Assembly (NCBI GenBank): GCA_020247545.1
Contig: JADCIX010000065.1
Coordinates: 1-35,778, forward strand
DNA: 35,778 nt
Origin: Rhodocyclaceae bacterium
GTDB taxonomy: Bacteria > Pseudomonadota > Gammaproteobacteria > Burkholderiales > Usitatibacteraceae
Direction of reading: 5' to 3'
The notes beneath the pieces are model-generated. The model did not search any database. It worked only from the letters and a program-made list of their open reading frames with translations, and was not told the origin of the DNA. The translations under genes were made by a program, and so were the position numbers. Positions 8,542-16,451 of the stretch are shown here, in pieces (within the stretch, counting starts at the first letter, position 1; each line of letters opens with the position of its first letter).

Positions 8542-10920
8542 TCATTCACGGGTTTTAAGAACGGCAATGAGATCGAGATGTCTCAGTCGTCGCGCCACCA
8601 ACAACGCGGACAGCATGGCCGCAACCAGTGTTGCAATGACGGGGTAGGTGAAGGACTTCACACCAAAAACCAGTGGGATCCTGAACATCTCCCTGTCAAA
8701 AATCGGCACCAATGCCGCGCTCATGCCGTATCCCATCACCATTCCAACCGGTATCGCGAGAAGGGTCAATAGCGCCTGCTCGCCCATTAGCATCACCATG
8801 ATTTCGCGTTGCGTGAAGCCGAGCACACGCAGGCTGGCGAGCTCATTACCGCGTTCCGAGAGTGAGATGCGGACGCTGTTGTAGACCATGCCACCGACTA
8901 TAACCGCAGCAAATAGCATCTCCACGAGACTGACCTGTAAAAACGCCCTGTCGATGATTTGTTTGACGCTGCCCAACATTGCCGAACGTATCGCGACGCC
9001 GCTTACGGCCGGTATCCGTTTGAGTCTGGAAAACAGTGTCTCCGCGTAAGCGGGATCCACCCGCAGCCGGGCACCGGAAATCAAATTATCCTCGCCCAAT
9101 AGCTGCGCAAGGGCCCCCGCATCCATGTATGCACCGATGCCGATCAGTTCGTCGGACAGCCCGGCAACCGCAACCTGCCGGATCTGGCGGCTGCCTTCCA
9201 GAACCTCCAGCGTGAGGTTGTCGCCGGTGGTCACCCCCAGTATCTCGCCGAGTTTTCTAGTGAGCATCAATCCTTCCGCCGGCACTTTTGTCACCCGCAG
9301 CTGGCTATCGATGATCTGGTGCAATTCACTGTCATTGGCTAAGCCAGTCAGTGCGATTTGTTTGCTTCGATGCTCATGCCGCAGCCGAACCGGCACGGCT
9401 CGAAATGGCTCGGCACGCGACACGCCCGGTAATTGCCGGATGCCAAATATTGCACTTGCGGCGCGCGGCTCGTGGAACAGGATTGTGACATCGTCACGCT
9501 GTACCAGATCGAACTGCACCGTCATCATATGATCCACCGCGTCCAGCATGAATCGGGTCACCATCATCAGCCCGACTGCAATACCAATACCGAGCACCGT
9601 GAGTAGAGCCTTCCAAGGTTTTCGGGCGAGGTTTCGCAGAATCATTCGCGCCGAGGTCGGTAGCCACACGGCAACACAGGATCGCTCAAACACCCCGGCG
9701 CGAAAATTTGTTGGCGCTTCGGGGCGCATGGCCTCAGCAGGCGTAATGGCCGCTACTCTTTTTGCGGCGGCTGTCGCGCCTGCACAGGCTCCTGTCAGAT
9801 TTACCAATGCTGCCCCCAGTATCACCTCGGGGCTGACGACCAGTTCGAGTAGCGGGAAATGGAAGTATTCTTGGTAGAGATTGGTCACCAGTTGGCCCAG
9901 ATAAAGTCCGAGCAAAAGACCGGGTAATAAGCCAGACAGCACAGTGACGAGAGAAAACTTCAAGTAGTGCAGCGCCACGCTTGCGCTTGAGTAGCCGAAT
10001 GCCTTTAGCAGGCCAATCTGCGTACGTTGCATGACCACTAGGCGGGAAAGTACGATGTAGATTAGGAAGACGGCAACGGTGAGGAATATTGCCGGTATAT
10101 AAGTCGCCGACACCCTGATTTCCGCCAGTTCATCACTCAAAAAGCGGTTCGAGAGTTGATCCTTGCGGTCGTAAGCACCGAGGCCGCCGTAAGCCGACAA
10201 CAGCCGGTCAAGACCGGCAATGACCTCCACCTCCTCGGCACCTTTGTTGAATGAATGTGGCGTCAGCGTCAGCGATACGTCGTTGAAAGCGCCCTGCATG
10301 TTGAACGCGGTGGCCAGCGACTCCCGCCCCATCCACAACACGCCGAAGCGCCGATTGTCGGGAAACAACATTCCCGGTCCCACTTCGTAAATATATTCGG
10401 GGGAAAGCGCGATGCCGACCACGGTCAGTTCCCGCCGGCGGCCATTCAGTATTGCGCCTAGCTTGTCGCCGACATCAAGTTTGTTGGCCTGCGCAAATAC
10501 TTCGCTGATCAGCACCCCGTCTGGCTGCGACGCTTCGATATAGCGCCCGCGCCGCAGATAGATATCGTTGATCATCGGCACCTGCCGTTCCGGAATTGAC
10601 ACCAACCGGCCGGAGGCCGGCTCCGCCAAGCCGGGGATATCAAGCGTGGCATCGACGATCACGCGCGTCCGGACTTGTGCAACGCCGGGAAGCGCACCTA
10701 TTACGCCGGCCAAACTCTCCGGTGCGCGCTTCAGGCTGGCAAAAACAGCCGCAAAGCGGTAGCGGTCGTAATACTTTTCCTGGGTGGCCTTTAGCGAGAT
10801 GTAGGCGCTGTGCATGCAGACCTGCGCCATTACGCCGCAGGCAACAACCAAGGCCGCTGCCGTCAATTGGCCGCGCAAATGCCAGAGATCGCGCCAGAGA
10901 ATCTTGCCAATTGGTTTCAC
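8542..10920 (-). CDS. ABC transporter permease, long FtsX/MacB type with two FtsX modules
   Basis: This 792-residue inner-membrane protein starts with one transmembrane helix (about 18-36) and a large periplasmic domain. A first FtsX module of three helices follows at roughly 270-395. A second anchor helix (about 440-460), a second periplasmic domain, and a C-terminal FtsX module (about 670-785, including the [20 protein letters not shown] coupling segment) complete it. Two FtsX modules in one chain mean it can act as a monomer, unlike MacB or LolC/E. The start is a GTG at 10920 inside the end of the ATPase gene; the overlap is GTGA, a classic sign of coupled translation. Partners are the ATPase upstream and the HlyD adaptor downstream. 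The substrate cannot be told from sequence. Confidence 0.9.
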   Translation of the reverse strand: MKPIGKILWRDLWHLRGQLTAAALVVACGVMAQVCMHSAYISLKATQEKYYDRYRFAAVFASLKRAPESLAGVIGALPGVAQVRTRVIVDATLDIPGLAEPASGRLVSIPERQVPMINDIYLRRGRYIEASQPDGVLISEVFAQANKLDVGDKLGAILNGRRRELTVVGIALSPEYIYEVGPGMLFPDNRRFGVLWMGRESLATAFNMQGAFNDVSLTLTPHSFNKGAEEVEVIAGLDRLLSAYGGLGAYDRKDQLSNRFLSDELAEIRVSATYIPAIFLTVAVFLIYIVLSRLVVMQRTQIGLLKAFGYSSASVALHYLKFSLVTVLSGLLPGLLLGLYLGQLVTNLYQEYFHFPLLELVVSPEVILGAALVNLTGACAGATAAAKRVAAITPAEAMRPEAPTNFRAGVFERSCVAVWLPTSARMILRNLARKPWKALLTVLGIGIAVGLMMVTRFMLDAVDHMMTVQFDLVQRDDVTILFHEPRAASAIFGIRQLPGVSRAEPFRAVPVRLRHEHRSKQIALTGLANDSELHQIIDSQLRVTKVPAEGLMLTRKLGEILGVTTGDNLTLEVLEGSRQIRQVAVAGLSDELIGIGAYMDAGALAQLLGEDNLISGARLRVDPAYAETLFSRLKRIPAVSGVAIRSAMLGSVKQIIDRAFLQVSLVEMLFAAVIVGGMVYNSVRISLSERGNELASLRVLGFTQREIMVMLMGEQALLTLLAIPVGMVMGYGMSAALVPIFDREMFRIPLVFGVKSFTYPVIATLVAAMLSALLVARRLRHLDLIAVLKTRE

Positions 10921-11672
10921 CAGGAGAATTCCGATGGCTGAAGCTTGACCTCGTTGCGGTGTACCTCAACGATTGCGCCGCTGCTGATACGAATGACACG
11001 GTCGGCCATGCCTGCGATTGCGGCATTGTGTGTAATGACGGCGGTTATCGTACCGAGTTCGCGGTTCACGAGTTGAAGCACCTCCAGCACCAGCTTGCCG
11101 GTGGCATAGTCAAGCGCGCCGGTGGGCTCGTCGCACAGCAGCACATCGGGGCGCTTGGCAACGGCGCGTGCGATTGCAACGCGTTGCTGCTCACCACCCG
11201 ACATCTGGGACGGGAAATGGTCGCGCCGGTGACCCAAGCCGACCAATTTGAGCGCCTCGGTGGGATCGAGGGGATGTGCCGCAATTTCGGTTACCAATGC
11301 AACGTTTTCAAGCGCTGTGAGGCTGGGGATCAGATTGTAGAATTGGAATACAAATCCGACATGCTCGCGGCGAAAGAGCGTCAATTGGGCGTCATCAGCG
11401 CGCGTCAACTCATGGTCGCGATACAGCACTTCACCGCTGGTTGGCCGATCGAGTCCGCCAAGGATGTTGAGCAGTGTGGATTTGCCACTGCCGGATGCGC
11501 CCAACAACACGGCGAATTCGCCTTGGTACAGGTCGAGCGTGACCTCACGCAGAGCGTGGACCTCAACCTCGCCCACCCGGTAAACTTTGGAAACCTTGTG
11601 TACGTGAAATACCGAGCCAGTACTTTCCGCTGTAGTCGGGTGGGCTTCTATGCCGCCAGACGGATGTAACAT
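10917..11672 (-). CDS. ABC transporter ATP-binding protein (LolD/MacB type)
   Basis: This 251-residue ATPase powers the neighbouring permease. Walker A is GASGSGKST (58-66), the Q-loop glutamine is near 110, the signature is MSGGEQQR, Walker B is [12 protein letters not shown], and the switch histidine is in VITHN. The start at 11672 is chosen because GGAGGA lies six bases upstream. In-frame ATGs further up (11687, 11768) would add an unconserved tail. It is the first gene of a three-gene operon (ATPase, permease, HlyD adaptor) with a 4-bp overlap to the second. The family exports lipoproteins, peptides or macrolides. The particular cargo is unknown. Confidence 0.93.
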   Translation of the reverse strand: MLHPSGGIEAHPTTAESTGSVFHVHKVSKVYRVGEVEVHALREVTLDLYQGEFAVLLGASGSGKSTLLNILGGLDRPTSGEVLYRDHELTRADDAQLTLFRREHVGFVFQFYNLIPSLTALENVALVTEIAAHPLDPTEALKLVGLGHRRDHFPSQMSGGEQQRVAIARAVAKRPDVLLCDEPTGALDYATGKLVLEVLQLVNRELGTITAVITHNAAIAGMADRVIRISSGAIVEVHRNEVKLQPSEFSW

Positions 11673-12027
11673 CAACGCTCCTCCCATTCCTGCCAAACGA
11701 TTAAACCCGGTAACAAGGGTCGGCTGGCAGCGCTCGGCAGTCGGTTCTCCTGTCGGAGATGACAGCACTGTTTGAAAAGCATACGCTTGGGAAATTGGTA
11801 ATTCAACCGGGCAAGTCGAAACACTACTTGGTTAAATGATCGGCGCGGTGACCGTGTGTTCATGTGCAATAGATTCAGGCGCTTGTACCGTTGCAACGCT
11901 TTGGATCAGCGCCACGGTCGCTGTATGGTCATGGGGTGCGTGTTACGACGCGATACCGTTGGCGTTGGAGTTATAAGTGGGATCTGCCGCACAAAATCGG
12001 AGGTACATTTGCTAGTATGTCAGCACA
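11673..12027. other. 355-bp divergent intergenic region
   Basis: This lies between the start of the ABC operon (minus strand) and the DUF1190 lipoprotein gene (plus strand), so it should hold both promoters. A TTATAA sequence about 60 bp upstream of the lipoprotein ATG is a possible -10 element. GGAGG at about 12000 is too far (some 25 bp) from that ATG to be its ribosome site. No gene with coding character is visible, though short open frames exist on both strands. Confidence 0.4.
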
Positions 12028-12372
12028 ATGTCTAATTCTCGTAAATCCAGTTCACAGGTCAACTTGGTGTTAATCAGCGCCGCAGCGGTGGCGACCTTGG
12101 CCGGCTGCGCGCAGGATGAAACGCGACGGGATGTCTACGCCAGTAAGGAAGACTGTCTTGCCGATTGGGGCAACAGCCCGGCCGACTGTGAACCTGCATA
12201 TGACCACCCACATTCACGTGGAGCGAGTACCGCCTACTACGGTCGTCCGTACATTTATCGCGGTAGTGCGGGATCACCCTCGCGCACCGGCAAGACAATC
12301 GGCTCAAGCTCCAGTACTTCGCGTGGCGGCTTTGGCTCCAGCGGGAAATCCGCGTCGAGTAGCGGCGGATGA
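12028..12372 (+). CDS. DUF1190 (YgiB/YjfM, UPF0441) lipoprotein
   Basis: This 114-residue protein is a predicted lipoprotein: a hydrophobic stretch (about 11-24) leads to the lipobox LAGC with Cys27 as the acylation site. The conserved DUF1190 core follows, RRDVYASKEDCLADWGNSPADCEPA. The tail is rich in Ser and Gly and includes YYGRPYIYRG, also as in YgiB. The biochemical role is not established. In E. coli, relatives lie beside glutathionylspermidine-synthase-like genes (ygiC, yjfC) and a DUF350 gene (yjfL), and the same partners follow here. Its last four bases, ATGA, overlap the start of the GNAT gene, so the two are translationally coupled. The ribosome site is weak. Confidence 0.85.
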   Translation: MSNSRKSSSQVNLVLISAAAVATLAGCAQDETRRDVYASKEDCLADWGNSPADCEPAYDHPHSRGASTAYYGRPYIYRGSAGSPSRTGKTIGSSSSTSRGGFGSSGKSASSSGG

Positions 12373-12881
12373 CCGCAGTCGAAACGTTATCCTCGTTTGA
12401 TGACAACGACCGGATGGCGCTTGCCGGACTGCTGCGGGACGCTGTCGAAAACGGCGCGTCGGTTGGTTACGTAATGCCGATTGACGAGGCGGATATCAGC
12501 GCCTTCTGGGCAGGGGTCTTCGAAGACGTGGTCGAAGGCAGCCGTGCACTTTTGATCGTACGCCAGAGCGGACAAATTGTCGGCTCGGTACAAATCGAGT
12601 TCGCCGGTAAACCGAACGGACGTCACCGTGCGGAGATTCAAAAAATGTTGGTGCACTCGTCCCAGCGCCGAAAAGGCTTGGGACGGCAACTGATGATGGC
12701 TGTCGAGGCGTGCGCCAAGTCGCGCGATCGATCACTGTTGGTGCTCGACACCGAAACCGCCAGCGCCGGACAACATCTTTATGCGTCAATGGGGTTCATC
12801 GCGGCGGGGGAAATCCCGAAGTTTGCGCTTGGTACCAATGGGGGCTGGTCGCCCACGACCTACATGTACAAGTTGCTTTAA
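12369..12881 (+). CDS. GNAT-family N-acetyltransferase within the YgiC-like operon
   Basis: This 170-residue protein is a single-domain GCN5-related acetyltransferase. Motif A, the acetyl-CoA pyrophosphate loop, reads VHSSQRRKGLGRQLM (about 95-110), followed by a motif B-like LLVLDTETASAGQHLYASMGF with the usual Tyr near the end. Best guess for substrate: a small molecule or an amine, because its partners are a DUF1190 lipoprotein (4-bp ATGA overlap), a glutathionylspermidine-synthase-like ligase and a DUF350 protein. Acetylation of a polyamine or amino acid destined for ligation would fit, but this is inference. It may equally be a resistance-type acetyltransferase that joined the operon. 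The tight coupling to the lipoprotein argues against a recent random insertion. Confidence 0.85.
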   Translation: MTAVETLSSFDDNDRMALAGLLRDAVENGASVGYVMPIDEADISAFWAGVFEDVVEGSRALLIVRQSGQIVGSVQIEFAGKPNGRHRAEIQKMLVHSSQRRKGLGRQLMMAVEACAKSRDRSLLVLDTETASAGQHLYASMGFIAAGEIPKFALGTNGGWSPTTYMYKLL

Positions 12882-12899
12882 TTGCCATAACGACCACCC

Positions 12900-13013
12900 A
12901 TGCAACGCGAACTCCTAATCCCGCGCCTAGACTGGCCTCAAAAAATGGAAGAGGTGGGCTTTTCTTTTAGTTTCGGCCGACCTCGCGGTCTTAACGTGGC
13001 TGCGCCAAGTTAG
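12900..13013 (+). pseudogene. Duplicated 5' end of the YgiC-like ligase gene
   Basis: The 69 bases starting at the ATG at 12900 match the first 69 bases of the intact ligase gene (start 13048) at 61 positions by my count. Both read MQRELLIP and share the run MEEVGFSF. Most differences are synonymous, so the copy diverged while still coding. After codon 23 the similarity stops and the frame ends at TAG (13011-13013), giving 37 residues. It begins 18 bp after the GNAT stop, where the original ligase gene may once have started. It is most simply the remnant of a tandem paralogue lost by deletion, but it could be kept as a leader peptide. Confidence 0.7.
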
Positions 13014-13116
13014 CCTGCACTGAAAGAAAAGCCCGCAACCACAACCCATGCAACGCGAACTCTTGATCCCTCGACCCGACTGGCCTAAAAAAATGGAGGA
13101 GGTGGGCTTTTCTTTT
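12954..13116 (+). promoter_or_regulatory. Competing inverted repeats around the ligase start codon
   Basis: A segment at 13020-13036 (CTGAAAGAAAAGCCCGC) is nearly complementary to 12954-12970 in the duplicated fragment (15 of 17 positions). It is also complementary to 13102-13116 (GTGGGCTTTTCTTTT) inside the intact ligase gene. In RNA it can pair with only one of them at a time. The ligase ATG (13048) lies between the last two, so one fold closes a loop around the start and the other leaves it open. The layout suits an attenuator-like switch; it may also simply be a scar of the duplication. Confidence 0.4.
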
Positions 13117-14187
13117 CACTCCATTGACGGGATTTACTGGGACGAGCGCGCCTGTTATCACCTCACCACGGGTGAAGTCGATATGCTCGAATCGGTGACC
13201 AACGAATTGCACCAGATGTGTATCGATGCTGCGCAGCGCGTCATTGATCGTGAACTCTTTAACCAGTTCGCGATACCTTCGGAGTTCGTGTCGGTAGTCG
13301 TGGATTCTTGGAACAACGACGAACCCACCTTATTTGGTCGATTCGATTTGTCATGGGACGGCAAGTCGCCACCAAAGCTGCTCGAATACAACGCGGACAC
13401 GCCGACCTCGTTGATTGAAGCCAGCGTGGCGCAGTGGTACTGGTTGCAGGATGTGAAGAACGGTGCGGACCAGTTCAACAGCATTCATGAGCGGCTGATC
13501 ACACGTTGGCGGGAAATTTCCGCTGAGGCGGGTATCCAGAACATTCACATGGCTTGCGCCGGCGAAAGTGAAGAAGATGTCGGCAATCTCGATTACATGT
13601 GTGATGTCGCGACACAGGCGGGACTCACTCCGAACTTCATCGACATCAATCAGCTCGGCTGGGATGCGGTTGGCAAGCGATTTGTCGATGACCGGGATAA
13701 CGAGATCGCGGCATTGTTCAAGCTCTATCCTTGGGAGTGGATGACGCGAGAAGCGTTTGGGCGCAACATCGCGTCGTCAAGCACCAAATTCTTCGAGCCC
13801 GCTTGGAAAATGTTGCTGTCCAACAAAGCCATCCTGCCAGTCTTGTGGGAGATGTTTCCTGATCATCCCAATTTGCTTCCCGCATTTTTTACGCCGCAAA
13901 AATTCAACGGTGACTTTGTAAAAAAACCATTGTTGTCACGGGAAGGCGCCAATATCAACATCCACGCCGCAAGCGGGGAGGTGTCGACTGGCGGCGAATA
14001 TGGCGAAGAAGGGTACGTTTACCAGGCCCATCATCCTTTGCCAAACTTTGCGGTTAACGGGGAGAACAACTATATGGTCGTCGGGAGCTGGATCATCGGC
14101 GACGAAGCGGCTGGTATCGGTATCCGAGAAGACGAGTCGCCGATTACCAAAAACACTAGCCGATTTTTGCCACATTATTTTGTCTGA
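13048..14187 (+). CDS. Glutathionylspermidine-synthase-like ATP-grasp ligase (YgiC/YjfC family)
   Basis: This 379-residue protein belongs to the GSP_synth family. These are the ATP-grasp ligases related to the synthetase half of E. coli Gsp, which joins glutathione to spermidine; the activity of YgiC-type members is not firmly known. Family signatures include YWDERACYHLT, GRFDLSWDG, LLEYNADTPTSLIEASVAQW, the ATP-grasp segment KPLLSREGANINI and the C-terminal VGSWIIGDEAAGIGIRED. The amidase half found in Gsp is absent, as in YgiC. It is the third gene of an operon with a DUF1190 lipoprotein, a GNAT and a DUF350 membrane protein. No strong ribosome site precedes the ATG; the leader CCGCAACCACAACCC is unstructured and purine-poor. 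A diverged copy of its first 23 codons lies just upstream. Confidence 0.9.
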   Translation: MQRELLIPRPDWPKKMEEVGFSFHSIDGIYWDERACYHLTTGEVDMLESVTNELHQMCIDAAQRVIDRELFNQFAIPSEFVSVVVDSWNNDEPTLFGRFDLSWDGKSPPKLLEYNADTPTSLIEASVAQWYWLQDVKNGADQFNSIHERLITRWREISAEAGIQNIHMACAGESEEDVGNLDYMCDVATQAGLTPNFIDINQLGWDAVGKRFVDDRDNEIAALFKLYPWEWMTREAFGRNIASSSTKFFEPAWKMLLSNKAILPVLWEMFPDHPNLLPAFFTPQKFNGDFVKKPLLSREGANINIHAASGEVSTGGEYGEEGYVYQAHHPLPNFAVNGENNYMVVGSWIIGDEAAGIGIREDESPITKNTSRFLPHYFV

Positions 14188-14215
14188 ATGAATTTTGATT
14201 GTTTGAGAGGTCTCT

Positions 14216-14632
14216 ATGGCGCGTTATCAGCTGCTGGAATCGTTTGCTGGATTCGATGACTTTCTGGTCTATCTCGGCATCGCGGCGGTCTTGCTCGCGG
14301 TGTTTGTGTCCGTCTACGTGCGTATCACCCCTTACCGCGAAATTGCGCTGATTCGCGACGGCAATATGGCAGCTGCATTCAGCCTTTCTGGAACCATCTT
14401 CGGTATGGTGCTGCCGCTTTCTTCGGCGGTGAAAAACAGTATCAACCTGATTGATCTTGCGGTCTGGTGCACCATTGCCCTGGCGGTGCAACTCATCGTC
14501 TTTGTTATTGCGCGCATTGCGCTGCCGAATATCGTTCAAGACATCCCGGCCGGCAAACAAGCTTCTGGAATTTTCTTGGGTGCGATCTCGATTGCCGCCG
14601 GCCTGCTAAATGCTGCGGCGATGAGTTACTAG
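14216..14632 (+). CDS. DUF350 (YjfL-like) integral membrane protein
   Basis: This 138-residue protein has four predicted transmembrane segments (about 17-38, 53-70, 82-102 and 114-135). It shows the DUF350 pattern: YVRITPYREIALIRDGNMAAAFSLSGTIFGMVLPLSSAV, then GILLG-like ASGIFLGAISIAAGLLNAA. The molecular function is unknown. Members are found repeatedly beside YgiC/YjfC-like ligases and DUF1190 lipoproteins, as here. It lies 28 bp after the ligase stop, preceded by GAGAGG. Its TAG stop lies in the palindrome TTACTAGTAA, which also supplies the stop of the convergent phosphatase gene. Confidence 0.88.
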   Translation: MARYQLLESFAGFDDFLVYLGIAAVLLAVFVSVYVRITPYREIALIRDGNMAAAFSLSGTIFGMVLPLSSAVKNSINLIDLAVWCTIALAVQLIVFVIARIALPNIVQDIPAGKQASGIFLGAISIAAGLLNAAAMSY

Positions 14633-15534
14633 TAATGCATCCTCACCCAGCTCTTCCACTCATCGAATAACCTTGGGTGGCGTGCGGCGACGACAGATTG
14701 TTCCCACATGGCGTCGGCGTCGTGGGTACGCCAGTAATCGTCGTGGTCGAGCGTGGCGACACGGCCGCCTGCTTCTTCGAGAATGAGTGCGCCGGCGGCA
14801 TAGTCCCACGGGCGTTCGCCGGCATGCAGAAAAATATCAATACGACCCGTGGCAAGGTGACACCACTGTAGAACCGAGGCTCCGCTTTGGCCAACTTTTC
14901 GGCAGGGCGACTTCGCGCGCAAGGCAGACTGTAGGCGACTGAGTCGTTTGACGCGGCCGATCTCAAGCCGCGCTTCGCCGAGACTCACGGCCGGCTGTGG
15001 CTTGAGCTTGTGTGCCGCGCCGGATTTTTCGACGACTGTTGCGCCGCCGTTTTGGGTCGCGAAAAAGAGTTCATCGAGGTTCGGATCGTAGACCAAACCA
15101 AACACACTTCGGCGTCGATGCATCAGAGCAACCGAGATGCCAAAGTACTTTCGGCCCGCCGCATAATTGACCGTGCCATCCAAGGGGTCAACACACCAAA
15201 ACCATTCTGCATGCTGCCAGATGTGTTGCTGCTCCGTCGGGTCCATCTCCTCACCGAGCACAGGATAATTGGCAATCTGCGGCAGCGCAGTCGCAAGTGC
15301 CGCTTCGACGGCGAGATCGGCTACAGTCACCACGGTGCCATCGTGTTTCTTCTCTGCCGCGACCCTTTGAAAACGCGGCATCAATTCGATTGCCGACACC
15401 TCGCGTACTAGAAGTGCGGTAGGTTCAATCAGGGACGAAAATGCAAACCCCAGCATTGACGGGGTGTTTGACGGCATTTGGGCCGGCGAGGCCGTCTGAA
15501 GGTGAGTTTGTGCGGAAATGCGGAGAGGCGGCAT
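14629..15534 (-). CDS. Inositol monophosphatase family protein
   Basis: This protein of up to 301 residues is a Mg2+-dependent, Li+-sensitive-type sugar or nucleotide phosphatase. It shows the metal-binding set GEEMD (94-98), DPLDGTVNYAAG (116-127) and WDYAAGALILEEAGG (about 245-260). Related enzymes act on inositol phosphate, histidinol phosphate (HisN) or 3'-phosphoadenosine phosphate (CysQ). The sequence alone does not decide; HisN-like or generic activity is possible. The first 30 or so residues look unconserved, so the real start may be an inner ATG (15477 or 15456); no start has a clear ribosome site. The 3' end overlaps the DUF350 gene by four bases in a convergent arrangement. Confidence 0.85.
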   Translation of the reverse strand: MPPLRISAQTHLQTASPAQMPSNTPSMLGFAFSSLIEPTALLVREVSAIELMPRFQRVAAEKKHDGTVVTVADLAVEAALATALPQIANYPVLGEEMDPTEQQHIWQHAEWFWCVDPLDGTVNYAAGRKYFGISVALMHRRRSVFGLVYDPNLDELFFATQNGGATVVEKSGAAHKLKPQPAVSLGEARLEIGRVKRLSRLQSALRAKSPCRKVGQSGASVLQWCHLATGRIDIFLHAGERPWDYAAGALILEEAGGRVATLDHDDYWRTHDADAMWEQSVVAARHPRLFDEWKSWVRMHY

Positions 15535-15579
15535 GGAGGCGCTATGATACTCGCCAGCCCAAGTTTCAATTCACCATAC

Positions 15580-16338
15580 ATGCCGCCACGTTTATTTTCC
15601 TCCGCGCCATTGCCACGCGCCAATTTCCCGGCGACCTACACACTCGACTCTGCCGCCGCGCGGCATATTCGGGTGCTGCGTTTATCAGTGGGCGAGGCGC
15701 TGACGCTGTTTGACAGTGCAGCCAGTGAGCCGCATGGAGAAGCTGCGGCGGTCATCACTGCCATCGACAAAAAATCGGTGGAGGTCGAAATCTCGATGTG
15801 GCGCTCGCGCTCGACCGAATCGCCGGTTGATGTTTCGCTCATCCAGGCGCTGGCCGTTGGCGACAAGATGGATTTCATCGTACAAAAGGCGGTGGAACTG
15901 GGTGCCACCGAAATCGTGCCTCTGCGCGCGGCGAGGGCCACATTGAAGTTAGACGCCGCGCGTGCGGCGAAGCGTGTGGCGCACTGGAATGCGGTGGCAA
16001 TATCCGCTTGTGAGCAGTGCGGGCGAAACCTTGTGCCGGGTGTTACCGATGCCCGCTCACTCGAGGATGCGCTCGCCAGGGCCGGCGAACAAGGGCGGCG
16101 CACGGCCATCTTGCACCCTGAGGGGGAAATCCCACTTTTGAGCTGGGCGGCACGAGAGCCAAGCGTACCGCTCTCCCTGCTGGTTGGCCCGGAGGGCGGA
16201 TTTACTGATCATGAAATCGCGCAGGCCGTTGCGCTCGGCGCGACTAAAGTTACCCTCGGACCACGCGTGTTGCGCACAGAGACGGCGGGGCTCGCGGCAC
16301 TCGCCGCAATTCAGGCCATATTGGGTGACCTTCGCTGA
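15580..16338 (+). CDS. rsmE: 16S rRNA (uracil(1498)-N(3))-methyltransferase
   Basis: This 252-residue SPOUT-class enzyme methylates N3 of U1498 in 16S rRNA. An N-terminal PUA-like domain (PPRLFSSAPL through HIRVLRLSVGEALTLFD) precedes the knotted methyltransferase domain with IQALAVGDKMDFIVQKAVELG. The SAM knot motifs are LLVGPEGGFTDHE and LGPRVLRTETAGLAAL. The ATG at 15580 gives a length near the family norm (about 243); in-frame codons upstream would add 34 residues that lack conservation. It is divergent from the phosphatase gene. A 113-bp gap with a strong inverted repeat separates it from argA. Confidence 0.96.
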   Translation: MPPRLFSSAPLPRANFPATYTLDSAAARHIRVLRLSVGEALTLFDSAASEPHGEAAAVITAIDKKSVEVEISMWRSRSTESPVDVSLIQALAVGDKMDFIVQKAVELGATEIVPLRAARATLKLDAARAAKRVAHWNAVAISACEQCGRNLVPGVTDARSLEDALARAGEQGRRTAILHPEGEIPLLSWAAREPSVPLSLLVGPEGGFTDHEIAQAVALGATKVTLGPRVLRTETAGLAALAAIQAILGDLR

Positions 16339-16412
16339 TAGAATTTGCCCCTGCTTTGCGGTTTGTTGTCAAAAATCGCATGGCTTTGCCATCGATTTTT
16401 ACCTGACTGAAT

Positions 16413-16442
16413 CGCTTGAAAGTAGCTTTGTACTTTCAAGCG
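16413..16442. promoter_or_regulatory. Perfect 12-bp inverted repeat just upstream of argA
   Basis: CGCTTGAAAGTA (16413-16424), a 6-nt loop GCTTTG, then TACTTTCAAGCG (16431-16442), all 12 pairs matched. It ends 9 bp before the argA ATG. In RNA this is a strong hairpin covering the place where a ribosome site should be, and no other ribosome site is visible. As DNA it could be an operator. It does not resemble the usual ArgR box (TGAATTAATTATTCA type), and no T-run follows, so it is not a simple terminator for rsmE. Confidence 0.5.
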
Positions 16443-16451
16443 TACACATAT

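Noticed and set aside
10596-11669. 357-codon open frame on the plus strand antisense to the ABC genes
   Set aside because: It is the complement of the ATPase and permease genes, which carry full ABC motifs. No ribosome site or protein pattern was found.
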